From Nocardia tengchongensis (GTDB lineage: Bacteria > Actinomycetota > Actinomycetes > Mycobacteriales > Mycobacteriaceae), in NCBI RefSeq assembly GCF_018362975.1, contig NZ_CP074371.1, positions 3,968,001-4,032,000 of the forward strand: 64,000 bases of DNA, written 5' to 3'. Every line of letters begins with the position of its first letter. The stretch's first letter is position 1. The notes under the pieces are model-generated. The model saw only the letters and a program-made list of their open reading frames with translations, did no database searches and was not told where the DNA came from. The translations under genes were made by a program, and so were the position numbers. Of this stretch, positions 10,307-22,108 are shown piece by piece.

Positions 10307-10425
10307 GGGTAACTCACCGGGTACGTCCAAAATCGGTTTGGCACCCGACCGCCGGCACGGGTTGCCACGGGCCGGCGGCTCTCAGCCGTCCGCTAAAGGC
10401 TCGGGGAGGCGGCGCTAGCCATCCA
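10307..10425. repeat. Interspersed intergenic repeat, copy A
   Basis: About 119 bp here match 21920-22035 along the whole length, with substitutions and small indels. The best conserved core is GGTACGTCCAAAATCGGTT, followed by CCGCCGGCACGG and, 60 bases on, AAAGGC..CGG.GAGGCGGCG. Copy A lies after uvrB and overlaps the last ~33 bases of the VOC gene; copy B lies just before the uvrA promoter. Confidence 0.75.
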
Positions 10426-10875
10426 TTCGTTGACTCGGCGCTCGGCCTCTTCGCGGGAGACGTCCTCGACGCGGGTCATCACGATCCAGCGGTGGCCGAA
10501 GGGGTCCATGACACGGCCGTAGCGGTCGCCGGTGACGAAGGTCTGGGGTTCGGAGACGAAGCGGGCGCCGTTGTCGGTGGCCAGCTTCGAGACCGCGTCG
10601 ACGTCGGGGCAGTAGTGCACCACGCTGGTGTGGACCCAGTCGTCGGCGGGGGCGCGCAGGCCCTCGTCGGGCATGGGCATGCCGACCTGGATGGTGGAGT
10701 CGCCGATCAGGAGTTCGGCGTGGGCGGCCTGGCCGTCGGGAAGATCGTTGCGGCTCAACACCTTCGCGCCGAAGACCGCGCTGTAGAAGTCGATGGCGGC
10801 ATTGGCGTCGGGGACGGCCAGGAAGCAGGTGATGGAGTGGTAGTCCTGCGGAATCGGATTCACTGTGTCGCTCAT
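10393..10875 (-). CDS. VOC (glyoxalase/bleomycin-resistance) family protein
   Basis: The 160-residue protein has two beta-alpha-beta-beta-beta modules: HSITCFLAVPDANAAIDFYSAVFGAKVL at the N-terminus, then DWVHTSVVHYCPDVDAVSKLATDNGA and DRYGRVMDPFGHRWIVMTRVED. The closing PFGH..W motif and the early histidine are typical metal or substrate positions. It resembles the PhnB-like branch used for metal-dependent or antibiotic-binding roles, and the exact function is open. The start at 10875 has GGAAGG eight bases upstream. It is divergent from an AraC-type regulator 56 bp away. Its last codons lie inside repeat copy A. Confidence 0.87.
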   Translation of the reverse strand: MSDTVNPIPQDYHSITCFLAVPDANAAIDFYSAVFGAKVLSRNDLPDGQAAHAELLIGDSTIQVGMPMPDEGLRAPADDWVHTSVVHYCPDVDAVSKLATDNGARFVSEPQTFVTGDRYGRVMDPFGHRWIVMTRVEDVSREEAERRVNEWMASAASPSL

Positions 10876-10931
10876 GCCCATTACCTTCCTCGGCGCGGCG
10901 GCGATGGTCTTGTAAGAAAGCGACAGGGGCG

Positions 10932-11795
10932 ATGACCAGCGCCGACCATGCCGAAAACCGGTTCGCGCCACGGCCGGTGCCGCCGCCGGAGACCGCGAAG
11001 GGCATCCTGCGGCCGCGTCAGCAGAACGCGGCCAACAACCACGCCCGGCTGCCCGCGGGCGAACGGGTCGCGCGCTACGTCGAGTGGTATTGGGCGGTCC
11101 GCTGGGACCGGCGGGGCGAGCCGCCCTTCCTCGCCGAGGTGCTGCCGTACCCCTGCGTGAACCTGACCTTCGAACGCACCCACGAACGCACGGGCGCCTT
11201 CGTCACCGGCGTGTGGACCACCAAGTACGTGCGCGAATTGGCCGGGGCGGGTGAGACGTTCGGGGTCAAGTTCCGGGCCGGCGGGTTCGGCGCGTTCACG
11301 GGACTGGACGTGGGCGCGCTGAGCGACACCTCGGTCCCCGCGGCCCAGATCTTCCCGGCCGCCGACGCGCTGGCCGAGGCGGTGCTCGCCACCGAGGACA
11401 CCCTGCGCCGCCGCGAGTTGATCGAGGATTTCCTGGAGGCCGCCCAGGGCGCCGAGGGGGACCAGCGCGCCTACCGCCAGGTGCTGGCGATCATCGAGGC
11501 CATGGAACATGATCGCGACCTGACCCGGGTCGACCAGGTCACCGAGCGCTTCGACATCCCGGTCCGCACGCTGCAACGCCTGTTCCGCCGCTATGTCGGC
11601 GCGGGCCCGAAGTGGGTGCTGCGCCGTTATCGCCTGCAGGACGGCGCGCACCTGCTGGCCGAGGGCCGCACCTCGGACCTGGCCGCACTGGCCCTCGAAC
11701 TCGGCTATTTCGATCAGGCGCACTTCTCCAACGAGTTCGCCAAGGAGATCGGAATGCCTCCCCTGGAGTACGCCCGGATCTCGCTACCATCGTGA
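10932..11795 (+). CDS. AraC-family transcriptional regulator
   Basis: The 287-residue protein has an N-terminal sensing part with YVEWYWAVRWDRRGEPPFLAEVLPYP and FRAGGFGAFTG, the DUF6597-type domain seen in many actinobacterial AraC proteins. Two C-terminal AraC helix-turn-helices follow, from about residue 190 (VTERFDIPVRTLQRLFRRYVG and LALELGYFDQAHFSNEFAKEIG). It probably controls the divergent VOC gene and possibly the DoxX gene downstream. The ligand is unknown. Confidence 0.87.
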   Translation: MTSADHAENRFAPRPVPPPETAKGILRPRQQNAANNHARLPAGERVARYVEWYWAVRWDRRGEPPFLAEVLPYPCVNLTFERTHERTGAFVTGVWTTKYVRELAGAGETFGVKFRAGGFGAFTGLDVGALSDTSVPAAQIFPAADALAEAVLATEDTLRRRELIEDFLEAAQGAEGDQRAYRQVLAIIEAMEHDRDLTRVDQVTERFDIPVRTLQRLFRRYVGAGPKWVLRRYRLQDGAHLLAEGRTSDLAALALELGYFDQAHFSNEFAKEIGMPPLEYARISLPS

Positions 11796-11884
11796 CAAAC
11801 CGGCTGGTCCGGGAATAATCGCTAACCTGATGAGGTTGGTTGCCATGTCATCCAATGGCAGATCGATCACCTAAGGAGCGAGCC

Positions 11885-12304
11885 ATGGACGTGCTGGTAT
11901 TGATCGGACGAATCCTGTTCGCATTGCTGTTCCTGGGCTCTGGTTTCGGGCACTTGGCCCAGCGCGCGGCGATGGCGCAGTACGCACAGTTCAAGGGGAT
12001 TCCGATGCCCACGCTGGCGGTGCCGGCCTCGGGCGTGCTGCTGCTCGCCGGTGGGCTGAGCGTGCTCTTGGGCGTCTGGGCGGACCTGGGCGCACTGCTG
12101 CTGATCCTGTTCCTGGTGCCGACCGCCTTCCTGATGCACGCCTTCTGGAAGGAGACCGACCCGGAGGCGAAACAGGCCGAGATGGTCCACTTCAACAAGG
12201 ACATCGCCCTGGCGGGTGCGGCGCTCATGCTGTTCGCCTTCTTCGCCTACACCGGCGACGATCTCGGATTGACGCTCACCGGACCGCTTTTCAGCCTCTC
12301 GTAG
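11885..12304 (+). CDS. DoxX family membrane protein
   Basis: This 139-residue protein has four hydrophobic segments: VLIGRILFALLFLGSGFGHL, PTLAVPASGVLLLAGGLSVLLG, LGALLLILFLVPTAFLMHAFW and ALAGAALMLFAFFAYTG. They match the DoxX/DoxD four-helix fold of the inner membrane. Mycobacterial DoxX proteins have been linked to redox and thiol stress, but no specific role can be assigned here. AAGGAG lies seven bases before the ATG. It follows the AraC gene on the same strand and ends at a very strong terminator. Confidence 0.86.
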   Translation: MDVLVLIGRILFALLFLGSGFGHLAQRAAMAQYAQFKGIPMPTLAVPASGVLLLAGGLSVLLGVWADLGALLLILFLVPTAFLMHAFWKETDPEAKQAEMVHFNKDIALAGAALMLFAFFAYTGDDLGLTLTGPLFSLS

Positions 12305-12340
12305 GAAATCGGCAGCGATCGGCAATACGAGGTCACTGTT

Positions 12341-12389
12341 TCCGGGGTCGTTCGTTGTGATCGGACACAACGAACGACCCCGGATTTTT
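12341..12389 (+). terminator. Rho-independent terminator after the DoxX gene
   Basis: A perfect 19-bp stem (12341-12359 and 12366-12384) with a 6-base loop is followed by five Ts. It is the strongest terminator in the window. Confidence 0.96.
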
Positions 12390-12652
12390 CGGGCTTGTGA
12401 CCAATCTCCCAGGCGTGCAACGCTGTTGGCATTGTGTGTTCCCCGTCGCCATCGCCGGGGAATTCGCTGGTAGCCGGGGCCGTGTCCGGGGCGGGACGGG
12501 AAAGTCACACGCCCGGATCACGCCACGGAGTGTGATGTGTTGCGATATCGAATATTTCCGCCGGTTATGCCGCTATTGTCAGGCGAAGTTGCCGCGGTGA
12601 AAACCCCACTATCGAGGAATCCGCGGCCCCGACCCTTGTACTTGGAGGAGAA
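12390..12652. other. Intergenic region upstream of the universal stress gene
   Basis: This 263-bp stretch carries the promoter of the stress-protein gene. Local AT-rich blocks (12541-12560) could hold a -10 element. I found no DevR-box (GGGACT) motif and no gene. Confidence 0.35.
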
Positions 12653-13105
12653 ATGACCGCCTACCGGACGATCGTCGTCGGTACCGATGGCTCGGACTCG
12701 TCGTACGTCGCCGTCGAGCGGGCCGCGGCTCTGGCCGGCGACGAGGGCGCCACGCTGTACATCGCCTGCGCCTACTTCCCGACCGACGACCGCGATGTCG
12801 CCGCGGCCGCGGACGTGCTGAAGGACGAGGCCTACCAGGTGCGCGGCTCCGCGCCCACCAGCGAGATCCTGCGGGTCGCGCGGGACAAGGCCGTCGCCCT
12901 GGGCGCGGTGAACGTCGTGGAGAAGCCCGTGGTCGGCGAGCCGGTCGAGTCGCTGCTGGACCTGGTGAAGGACGTGGACGCCGACCTGCTGGTCGTCGGT
13001 AACCGCGGCCTCAACACCCTGGCCGGCCGCCTGCTCGGCTCGGTGCCCTCGGACGTGGCGCGCAAGTCGCGCTGCGACGTGCTGATCGTGCACACCGTGC
13101 GCTGA
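12653..13105 (+). CDS. Universal stress protein, TB15.3 (Rv1636) type
   Basis: A single UspA domain of 150 residues. The N-terminus IVVGTDGSDSSYVAVERAAALAG and the C-terminal nucleotide motif VVGNRGLNTLAGRLLGSVPSDVA closely resemble M. tuberculosis Rv1636, a cAMP-binding stress protein. The position between uvrB and uvrA is also the same, so this is its likely orthologue. The G-2X-G-9X-G(S) signature is intact, indicating nucleotide binding. GGAGGAG lies just before the ATG. It is transcribed alone and ends at the hairpin at 13126-13157. Confidence 0.92.
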   Translation: MTAYRTIVVGTDGSDSSYVAVERAAALAGDEGATLYIACAYFPTDDRDVAAAADVLKDEAYQVRGSAPTSEILRVARDKAVALGAVNVVEKPVVGEPVESLLDLVKDVDADLLVVGNRGLNTLAGRLLGSVPSDVARKSRCDVLIVHTVR

Positions 13106-13125
13106 TACCTGCTCAGCAGACGAAG

Positions 13126-13157
13126 AAGCGGCCGAGCCCGATTGGGCTCGGCCGCTT
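13126..13157. terminator. Bidirectional terminator
   Basis: A perfect 14-bp stem (13126-13139 and 13144-13157) with a GATT loop and a short T-run lies between the stress gene and the convergent HelD-like gene. Confidence 0.9.
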
Positions 13158-13194
13158 TCTCGTTCGCGGGGGCCGATCCGTTCGGCCGCGCGGG

Positions 13195-15531
13195 TCAGCA
13201 CAGCCGGTGCAGCACCTCGGGTAGGTCCTCGGAGTGCACCACGGCCAGTCGCTGGGTGGCGCGGGTCAGCGCCACGTACAGGTCGTTGAGTCCACGCGGC
13301 GATTCGTTCAGTATCCGATGCGGTTCGGCGAGGATGACAGCATCGAATTCCAGACCCTTGACGTCGTGGACGGTCAGCACCCGCACCGAATCATCGGTCA
13401 GGTGAGCGAGTTCGGTGGCCAGGTCGTGCGGCACGATGACCGCGGTGGTGCCCGGCTGCTCGGCCTCGGCCACCAGCAGGCGCTTGATCTCGTCGGCCAG
13501 CATGGTGACCGCCACCCGGGTGGCGGTGGGCGCGAAGCCCGAGTCGCGGACCGAGCGCGGCGCGGGCGCGGCCGGGTCGATGGCGGCCAGCACGTCACCG
13601 GCCACCGCCATGATCTCCGAGGGCGTGCGGTAGTTGACGGTCAGCTCGGTGAGCTTCCAGCGCTTGGCCACATACGGTTCCAGCACCTGCTGCCACGACG
13701 ACGCCCCGGCCGGATCGCCGGTCTGGGCGACGTCGCCGACCGCGGTGATCCATCGATTCGGGATGCGGCGCATGACCATTCGCCAGGCCATGGCCGAAAG
13801 CTCCTGCGCCTCATCCACGATGACGTGACCGTAGGTCCAGGTGCGATCCCCGGCGGCGCGTTCGGCGGTGGTCTGCCGGGTCCGCACCTGCTGGCGTTCG
13901 GCCAGCTGGGAGGCGTCGATCAGGTCGTAGGCCATGAGCAGTTCGGGGTCGAGGTCGTCCTCGAGATCCTGTGGCGCGGAACCGGTCAGGATGTCGAGGG
14001 CGTCCTGGGCCTCGGCCAGCTGGGCGCGCCAGCGGCGGCGGGACCGCTCGCGTTCCTCGCTGTCGTCGATGCCGAGCAGTTCGGCCAGCTCGTCGAGCAG
14101 CGGGGCGTCGGCGTCGCTGAACTCGCCGCTGTCGGAGCGACGCAGTTCGGCGCGGTCGGCGGGGCTGAGCTGCCCGGCGGCGTTGGCCAGGCGTCTCGGG
14201 TCGGCCCACAGTCCGCCCAGCACCTCCTGCGGGCTGAGGATGGGCCACAGTCCGGCGATGGCGCGCTGGATCTCGGTGTCGGCCCGCATCTCGTCGCGGA
14301 TCTCGGTGAGATCGGTCTGGCTCAACAGGTTTCGCCCGCCCAGCGGGTTGGAACCGATGGCGGCGGCCAGCTGATCGGTGAGCGCGTCGACCACGGCGGC
14401 GGCGAAGATGGGCCGGGCCAGGTTGTGCGGGCGGCGCGAGGAGCGGGCCCGGCCGCGGGCCTTGGTGACGATCTTGCGGTCCAGTTCCAGCTGGTGCCCG
14501 TCGAAGTAGAGCGGGATGGTCTCGCGCGGCACGTCCTGCCAGTCGCGCACCGCCTTCTTGAGCACCTCGAGCATCTCGAGGGAGCCCTTGAGCTCCCCGG
14601 CGCGCAGCGAATCCTCCAGTGTCGCCTGCACTCCCGGATACAGGTTGCCCACCGTGGACAGCAGTACGCCGGTCTCACCGAGCGAGGGCAGCACCTGGCC
14701 GATGTAGTCGAGGAAGGTGGAGTTGGGGCCGATGATGAGCACGCCGGCCTTGTCCAGCTGCTGCCGGTAGGTGTACAGCAGGTACGCCGCGCGGTGCAGC
14801 GCCACCGCGGTCTTGCCGGTGCCGGGCCCGCCCTGCACCACGAGCACGCTCTTGTGCTCGGAGCGGATGATGGCGTCCTGCTCGCTCTGAATGGTCTCGA
14901 CGATGTCGTTCATGTGCCCGGTGCGGGCCGCGTTGAGCGCGGCCAGCAGCGCGCTCTCGCTGCCCACGCCCCCGTCGCCGCCGACCACGCCGGCGCGCAC
15001 GGCGGCGTCGAGGTCCAGGTACTCGTCGTTGACCCCGGTGACCTTGCGGTTGCGGGAGCGGATGTGGCGGCGGCGGGTCACGCCGTCGGGCGCGGCGGTG
15101 GTGGCCAGGTAGAACGGGCGGGCCAGGGGCGCGCGCCAGTCCAGCAGCAGCGTCTCGTAGTCGGCGCTCTCGTCGAGGATGCCGATTCGGCCGATGTAGC
15201 GGTTCTCACCGTCGCCGTTGGTGGTGGCGTCCCCGTTGGCGCCCGGCCGGCCCGCGGCGATGTCGATGCGGCCGAAGCACAGGCCGTGCTCGGCGGCGTC
15301 GTATTTGGACAGGTCCTCGGAGTAGAGCTGGGTGAACGATTCGCGCTCGCTGCGCGCCTGCGGGGTGCCGCCGGTCTCCAGCAGGACGGTGCGCAGCCGC
15401 CGCTGTGCGTAGGCGCGCATGCCGTCGAGCTGTTCGTAGAGCTTCGTGAGGTACTGCTGCTCGCGTTCCAGGTCCGGGGATGCCGCGTCAGCGGAATCGG
15501 GCACGGAACGCTCCTCGGTGTGGTCGGGCAA
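13195..15531 (-). CDS. HelD-like RNA polymerase-associated ATPase (UvrD/Rep fold)
   Basis: The 778-residue protein has the HelD layout. An N-terminal coiled arm (LEREQQYLTKLYEQLDGMRAYAQRRL) is followed by a DWRAPLARPFY segment, Walker A GGPGTGKTAVALHRAAYLLY near residue 236, DEAQELSAMAWRMVMRR (motif II), a VGDVAQTGDPAG motif, and C-terminal motifs VNYRTPSEIM and LYVALTRATQRL. HelD and HelR pull RNA polymerase off DNA and, in some actinobacteria, protect it from rifampicin. I cannot tell the two subgroups apart by eye. The TTG start at 15531 has AAGGAG upstream; a GTG at 15504 with GAGGAG is equally good. Confidence 0.88.
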   Translation of the reverse strand: MPDHTEERSVPDSADAASPDLEREQQYLTKLYEQLDGMRAYAQRRLRTVLLETGGTPQARSERESFTQLYSEDLSKYDAAEHGLCFGRIDIAAGRPGANGDATTNGDGENRYIGRIGILDESADYETLLLDWRAPLARPFYLATTAAPDGVTRRRHIRSRNRKVTGVNDEYLDLDAAVRAGVVGGDGGVGSESALLAALNAARTGHMNDIVETIQSEQDAIIRSEHKSVLVVQGGPGTGKTAVALHRAAYLLYTYRQQLDKAGVLIIGPNSTFLDYIGQVLPSLGETGVLLSTVGNLYPGVQATLEDSLRAGELKGSLEMLEVLKKAVRDWQDVPRETIPLYFDGHQLELDRKIVTKARGRARSSRRPHNLARPIFAAAVVDALTDQLAAAIGSNPLGGRNLLSQTDLTEIRDEMRADTEIQRAIAGLWPILSPQEVLGGLWADPRRLANAAGQLSPADRAELRRSDSGEFSDADAPLLDELAELLGIDDSEERERSRRRWRAQLAEAQDALDILTGSAPQDLEDDLDPELLMAYDLIDASQLAERQQVRTRQTTAERAAGDRTWTYGHVIVDEAQELSAMAWRMVMRRIPNRWITAVGDVAQTGDPAGASSWQQVLEPYVAKRWKLTELTVNYRTPSEIMAVAGDVLAAIDPAAPAPRSVRDSGFAPTATRVAVTMLADEIKRLLVAEAEQPGTTAVIVPHDLATELAHLTDDSVRVLTVHDVKGLEFDAVILAEPHRILNESPRGLNDLYVALTRATQRLAVVHSEDLPEVLHRLC

Positions 15532-15641
15532 TACGGGAACTCCTTGTTCACCACGTCAGCCGTTCGGGCACGGCACGCGAAGCATCGAGAACAGAGTTGT
15601 CGAGTCTAGTGCGCGTTGGTGGCCGGCGCCGTATCGGCAGG

Positions 15642-16985
15642 TTACGAGGCGTGCGTACTGTCGGTGCGGCGAGTCAGCGGGCTGTTCTGGTGGTTCGGCG
15701 GCTTGGCCCGGTACATGGCCAGGTCGGCGTCGTGCAGGACGGACTCGGGGGTGCGGTTGTCGCCGGCGTGCAGGTGGGTGACGCCGACCGAGGCGTCGAC
15801 CTGGATGCGGTGCCCGCGGGCGATGATCGGCTCGGAGGTGGTCTGGCGCAGCCGGGTGATGAGTGTGTCGAGGTCCTCGCCGAGGGTGTGCCCCGACAGC
15901 AGCACCAGGAATTCGTCCCCTCCGATGCGGCCCACGACGTCGTCGGCGCGCAGTCCGCGTTGCAGCCGCTGGGCCACGATCTGCAGCACGGTGTCGCCGA
16001 TGGCGTGGCCGAGGGTGTCGTTGATGGCCTTGAAGCCGTCGAGGTCGATGAACAGCACGCTCGACACCGGCAGCGTCTCGGTGGTGCCCAGCGCCGCGGC
16101 CAGCCTCGAGAGCACCAGCGATCGATTGGCCAGCCCGGTGAGCGGGTCGTGGGTGGCCTGGTATTCCAATTGCCTTCGGCTGGCCCGGAATTCGGTGATG
16201 TCGTTGAACGAGGACACGGCCGGGGAGTTGGGGTCCACGGGGTTGAGCAGGCGGCTGTTGGCTGAGAGCCAGCGGCGTTGCCCGTCGGGCCGGTCCAGCC
16301 CGAACACGAAGCGGGTCACGTCCTCGCCGGTGGCGAGGGTGCGGATCACCGGGTACCAGGTCGAGGGCATGGGCTGGGCGTTGGCGTCGAGCAGGCACAG
16401 CGGGAGGTCGTCGATATGGGTGCCGATCAGGTCCTCGGCGTCGTAGCCGAAGATGCGGCGCGCGGCCGGGTTGGCCGATTCGATGCGCCCGTTGCGGTCG
16501 ATCACCACCACGCCCTCCTCGAGCTGCGAGACCACGGAGGTGAAGAAGTGCTCGGCGCGCTGCTGGGCGGCCTCGGCGCGGCGCTGCGAGGTCAGGTCGT
16601 GCACGACGACCTGATAGGCGAGGTGGTCGTGCCAGGCGGTGAGCACCGACACCGTTTCGACCTCCACGCTGTGCCCGTCGCAGCGCAGCAGGGTCATCTC
16701 GGTGGGGTCGGAGGCGGTGCCGGCGATGGTGAGCCGGCGGATGCGCTCGAGCATGGGCGCCACGCACGGCGGTGCGACGAAATCGGTGACGGGCCTGCCG
16801 ACCACATCCTCGGGCTCTGCGGCCCCGAGCAGGCGCAGCAGCGCCGGATTCGCGTAGACGACCACGCCGCGTTCGTGGACCACGATGCCGTCGGGGCTGT
16901 AGTCCACCAGGGACCGGTATCGCTGGGCCAGCTGTTCGGCATCGGCCGGAAGCCTCGCCCGATCGTTACCCACCATGTCATTCAC
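15642..16985 (-). CDS. Diguanylate cyclase with two PAS domains
   Basis: The 447-residue protein carries PAS domains at about residues 20-130 (YRSLVDYSPDGIVVHERGVVVYANPALL) and 145-265 (VVSQLEEGVVVIDRNGRIESANPAARRIFGY). A GGDEF domain fills residues 275-435. The catalytic GGDEF is intact at 355-359, and an inhibitory-site motif RADD at 346-349 has the canonical five-residue spacing. It should therefore make cyclic di-GMP and be product-inhibited. There is no EAL domain and no membrane segment, so it senses a cytoplasmic cue. The start at 16985 follows AGGGGG. It is divergent from a ketosynthase gene. Confidence 0.93.
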   Translation of the reverse strand: MNDMVGNDRARLPADAEQLAQRYRSLVDYSPDGIVVHERGVVVYANPALLRLLGAAEPEDVVGRPVTDFVAPPCVAPMLERIRRLTIAGTASDPTEMTLLRCDGHSVEVETVSVLTAWHDHLAYQVVVHDLTSQRRAEAAQQRAEHFFTSVVSQLEEGVVVIDRNGRIESANPAARRIFGYDAEDLIGTHIDDLPLCLLDANAQPMPSTWYPVIRTLATGEDVTRFVFGLDRPDGQRRWLSANSRLLNPVDPNSPAVSSFNDITEFRASRRQLEYQATHDPLTGLANRSLVLSRLAAALGTTETLPVSSVLFIDLDGFKAINDTLGHAIGDTVLQIVAQRLQRGLRADDVVGRIGGDEFLVLLSGHTLGEDLDTLITRLRQTTSEPIIARGHRIQVDASVGVTHLHAGDNRTPESVLHDADLAMYRAKPPNHQNSPLTRRTDSTHAS

Positions 16986-17164
16986 CCCCTGATCGTCGTG
17001 ACGAACACATCAATGGAGCACGGCATCGAACTGCGGAGTACTGCACCATTCTGTTATCTGAAACTTAGCTGGTGCACGTTGCCGACCGTATTGAATGAAT
17101 CACAGTTCCGCACGCATCGGCCCGCGAGTGGTGAAATTTCGGGCCGCGGCCCGGAGAAGGAGCG

Positions 17165-20152
<2,988 letters not shown>

Positions 20153-20181
20153 CTATGCGCGCCGCGGTTGCCGCGCGGTTG

Positions 20182-20829
20182 TCATGCCGAACGTGGTTGT
20201 CCCGTACGCAATTTCGACGCCAGCACGGCGGCCTGGGTACGGCGTTCCATGCCGAGTTTGGCCAGCAGCCGCGACACGTAGTTCTTGACGGTCTTCTCCG
20301 CCAGGAACATCCGTTCGGCGATCTGCCGGTTGGTCAGGCCGTCGCCGAGCAGGTCGAGCAACTTGCGTTCCTGATCGGTCAAACCGGCCATCGGACCGTC
20401 GAATTCGGTGCTGCGCCGCAACCGGGCCATCAGCGCGGCGGCGGCCCGGTTGTCCAGCAGCGAGCGGCCCGCGCCCACCTCCTTGATGGCCTTGGCCAGT
20501 TCCATGCCTTTGATGTCCTTGACCACGTAGCCACTGGCGCCGGCCAGGATGGCGTCCATCATGGCCTGCTCGTCGGTATAGGAGGTGAGGATCAGGCAGC
20601 GCAGGTCGTCGATCTCGGCCAGCAGGTCCCGGCACAGCTCGATGCCGTTGCCGTCGGGCAGTCGCACGTCGAGCACCGCCACGTCCGGGCGCAGCGCGGG
20701 GATCCGGGCCAGCGCCTGGGCGACGTCTCCGGCCTCGCCGACCACGGTGAGCTCCGGGTCCTCCTCGAGCAGGTCGGTCAGGCCGCGGCGGACGATCTCG
20801 TGATCGTCCACCAGGAAGACTTTGATCAC
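20182..20829 (-). CDS. devR: DevR/DosR-type dormancy response regulator
   Basis: The 215-residue protein is strikingly close to M. tuberculosis DevR. The receiver domain begins [17 protein letters not shown] and holds the phospho-acceptor aspartate in [21 protein letters not shown], then [20 protein letters not shown]. The C-terminal LuxR helix-turn-helix reads [21 protein letters not shown] and ends in [16 protein letters not shown], the DevR DNA-binding helices. The GTG start at 20829 has GGAGG six bases upstream. It should activate hypoxia and dormancy genes, and the divergent hibernation-factor gene is an obvious candidate target. Confidence 0.95.
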   Translation of the reverse strand: MIKVFLVDDHEIVRRGLTDLLEEDPELTVVGEAGDVAQALARIPALRPDVAVLDVRLPDGNGIELCRDLLAEIDDLRCLILTSYTDEQAMMDAILAGASGYVVKDIKGMELAKAIKEVGAGRSLLDNRAAAALMARLRRSTEFDGPMAGLTDQERKLLDLLGDGLTNRQIAERMFLAEKTVKNYVSRLLAKLGMERRTQAAVLASKLRTGQPRSA

Positions 20830-20984
20830 GACGGCCTCCAGGATGTCGGTGAATCGCGGGCGGGCGCGCGGGTGCGCGAGGGGTCCGGCCAACGTAACTC
20901 GCGGCGCGGCAACGGGATACCGCCGAAGGTCCCTAATCTGCGGGCGGTTCGGGGGAGGCGCGATCTTTTGTCGGAGGATTTTCC

Positions 20985-21018
20985 CCGAAAGTGGTCTGTT
21001 TCGGGACTTTCGGCACTG
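20985..21018. promoter_or_regulatory. Candidate DevR (DosR) box between devR and the hibernation-factor gene
   Basis: At 20999-21018 the run TTCGGGACTTTCGG matches the left half of the DosR box (TTSGGGACTWWAGTCCCSAA) and the core of known boxes. An inverted CCGAAAGT at 20985-20992 mirrors ACTTTCGG at 21006-21013, 13 bases apart, as in paired sites. It lies about 75 bp before the hibernation-factor start and 170 bp before devR. Confidence 0.55.
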
Positions 21019-21088
21019 TCGGGGCTGCGGGGGGTGTGTTGCCATGGAGTTCGGTTGCCGGGTCGGAACAGGGAGAGCGGGGTCGGCT

Positions 21089-21919
21089 ATGGACGCGTTC
21101 GATGTGTGGTCGAGTGGAATCGATCCGGATTTCGTGGTGACCACGCACGGGCCGGTCCCGTCGGGTGAGGTGACCCGGGTGGTGCGCGGATTGGGCAGAA
21201 TCCTGCGGCGCCACGGGGTCGACGGGCCGGTGCGGGCACGCCTGCACTGGCCCGATCCCGCCGACGGGGACGCCGAGGACGGCACCACCCTGGTGCAGGC
21301 GAGGGTCCGAGCGCTGGGGAAGGCGTTCCGGGTACAGGTCGCCGGGCCGGGACGCTTTGCCTCCACCTTCGCGCTCGAGCGCCTCGACCTGCGATTGGGC
21401 TGCCCGCCCGACGAATTGTCCAGGCCCTGGCCCGATCCCGCGCGCCCGTCGCTGTCCGCGGTCACCGAACTGCGGCCGATCGTGCGCCGCAAGGACTGCC
21501 GACTAAAGGTGGCCACGCCCGCGGCGGCGGCCCGCGTGCTCGACGCCATGGACTACGACGCGCACCTGTTCATCGATGCCGAGACCGGCGCCGAGGCGGT
21601 GGTCTGCTGGACCGGACCGCTCGGGGTGCGGACGCTGGGCCGGCCGCGCGACGGCGTCCCGGTGCTGCTCGAGGACGAGGCGGTGGCCGGGCTGTGCCTG
21701 GGCGGGCTGCCGTACCTGTTCTTCATCGACTCCGATGTCCGCCGCGGCCGGCTGCTCTACCGCCGCTTCGACGGCGATCTGGCCCTGGTTGCCGCCGCGG
21801 GGTCGGAGGAGCGGGGCCGCGATCGGGACCGGGCGCGGCAACCGCGGGTGATCGCCGGCTGTGTCCGGCGGGCGCTGCCGGCGTTTATGCCCGACGTGCC
21901 GACTGATCTCGTGAGCTGA
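21089..21919 (+). CDS. Ribosome hibernation factor, RafH-like HPF family
   Basis: The 276-residue protein has the actinobacterial long-HPF layout. An S30AE/RaiA-like N-terminal domain ([22 protein letters not shown], about residues 10-95) is followed by two copies of the S30AE C-terminal dimerisation fold: [37 protein letters not shown], and a second ending in [32 protein letters not shown]. smegmatis RafH (MSMEG_3935), which stabilises ribosomes in hypoxia under DosR control, has this form. Divergence from devRS and the motif between them support the same role. An in-frame ATG at 21044 is an alternative start. Confidence 0.82.
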   Translation: MDAFDVWSSGIDPDFVVTTHGPVPSGEVTRVVRGLGRILRRHGVDGPVRARLHWPDPADGDAEDGTTLVQARVRALGKAFRVQVAGPGRFASTFALERLDLRLGCPPDELSRPWPDPARPSLSAVTELRPIVRRKDCRLKVATPAAAARVLDAMDYDAHLFIDAETGAEAVVCWTGPLGVRTLGRPRDGVPVLLEDEAVAGLCLGGLPYLFFIDSDVRRGRLLYRRFDGDLALVAAAGSEERGRDRDRARQPRVIAGCVRRALPAFMPDVPTDLVS

Positions 21920-22035
21920 GGGTAACTCGTCGGGTACGTCCAAAATCGGTTCCGCTCCCAACCGCCGGCACGGATTGCCAACGTCAACGGCACTTTGCCG
22001 CCCGCCAAAGGCGCGGAGAGGCGGCGGGGCATCCA
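21920..22035. repeat. Interspersed intergenic repeat, copy B
   Basis: This stretch is the partner of 10307-10425, about 116 bp with the same order of conserved blocks. It fills the space between the hibernation-factor stop and the uvrA promoter and contains no open gene of its own. Confidence 0.75.
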
Positions 22036-22038
22036 AAC

Positions 22039-22061
22039 TTGTCGGTGGGTGCCCCTAGCAT
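22039..22061 (+). promoter_or_regulatory. PafBC-type DNA-damage promoter of uvrA
   Basis: TTGTCGGTG, eight bases, then TAGCAT fits TTGTCRGTG-N8-TAnnnT, exactly as before uvrB. Transcription would start near 22068, leaving a 40-base leader before the GTG at 22109. Confidence 0.82.
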
Positions 22062-22108
22062 GGCGTCGGGGGTATGTCTGGATGCCGGAACGTTGGAAGG
22101 ATGGCCAG

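Noticed and set aside
12390..12652. A DevR box upstream of the universal stress gene
   Set aside because: No GGGACT core or inverted partner was found, so DevR control of this gene is not supported by the sequence.
15532..15641. A rifamycin-associated element upstream of the HelD-like gene
   Set aside because: No inverted repeat of the expected kind is visible in the 110-bp gap, so rifamycin induction and the HelR name were not assigned.
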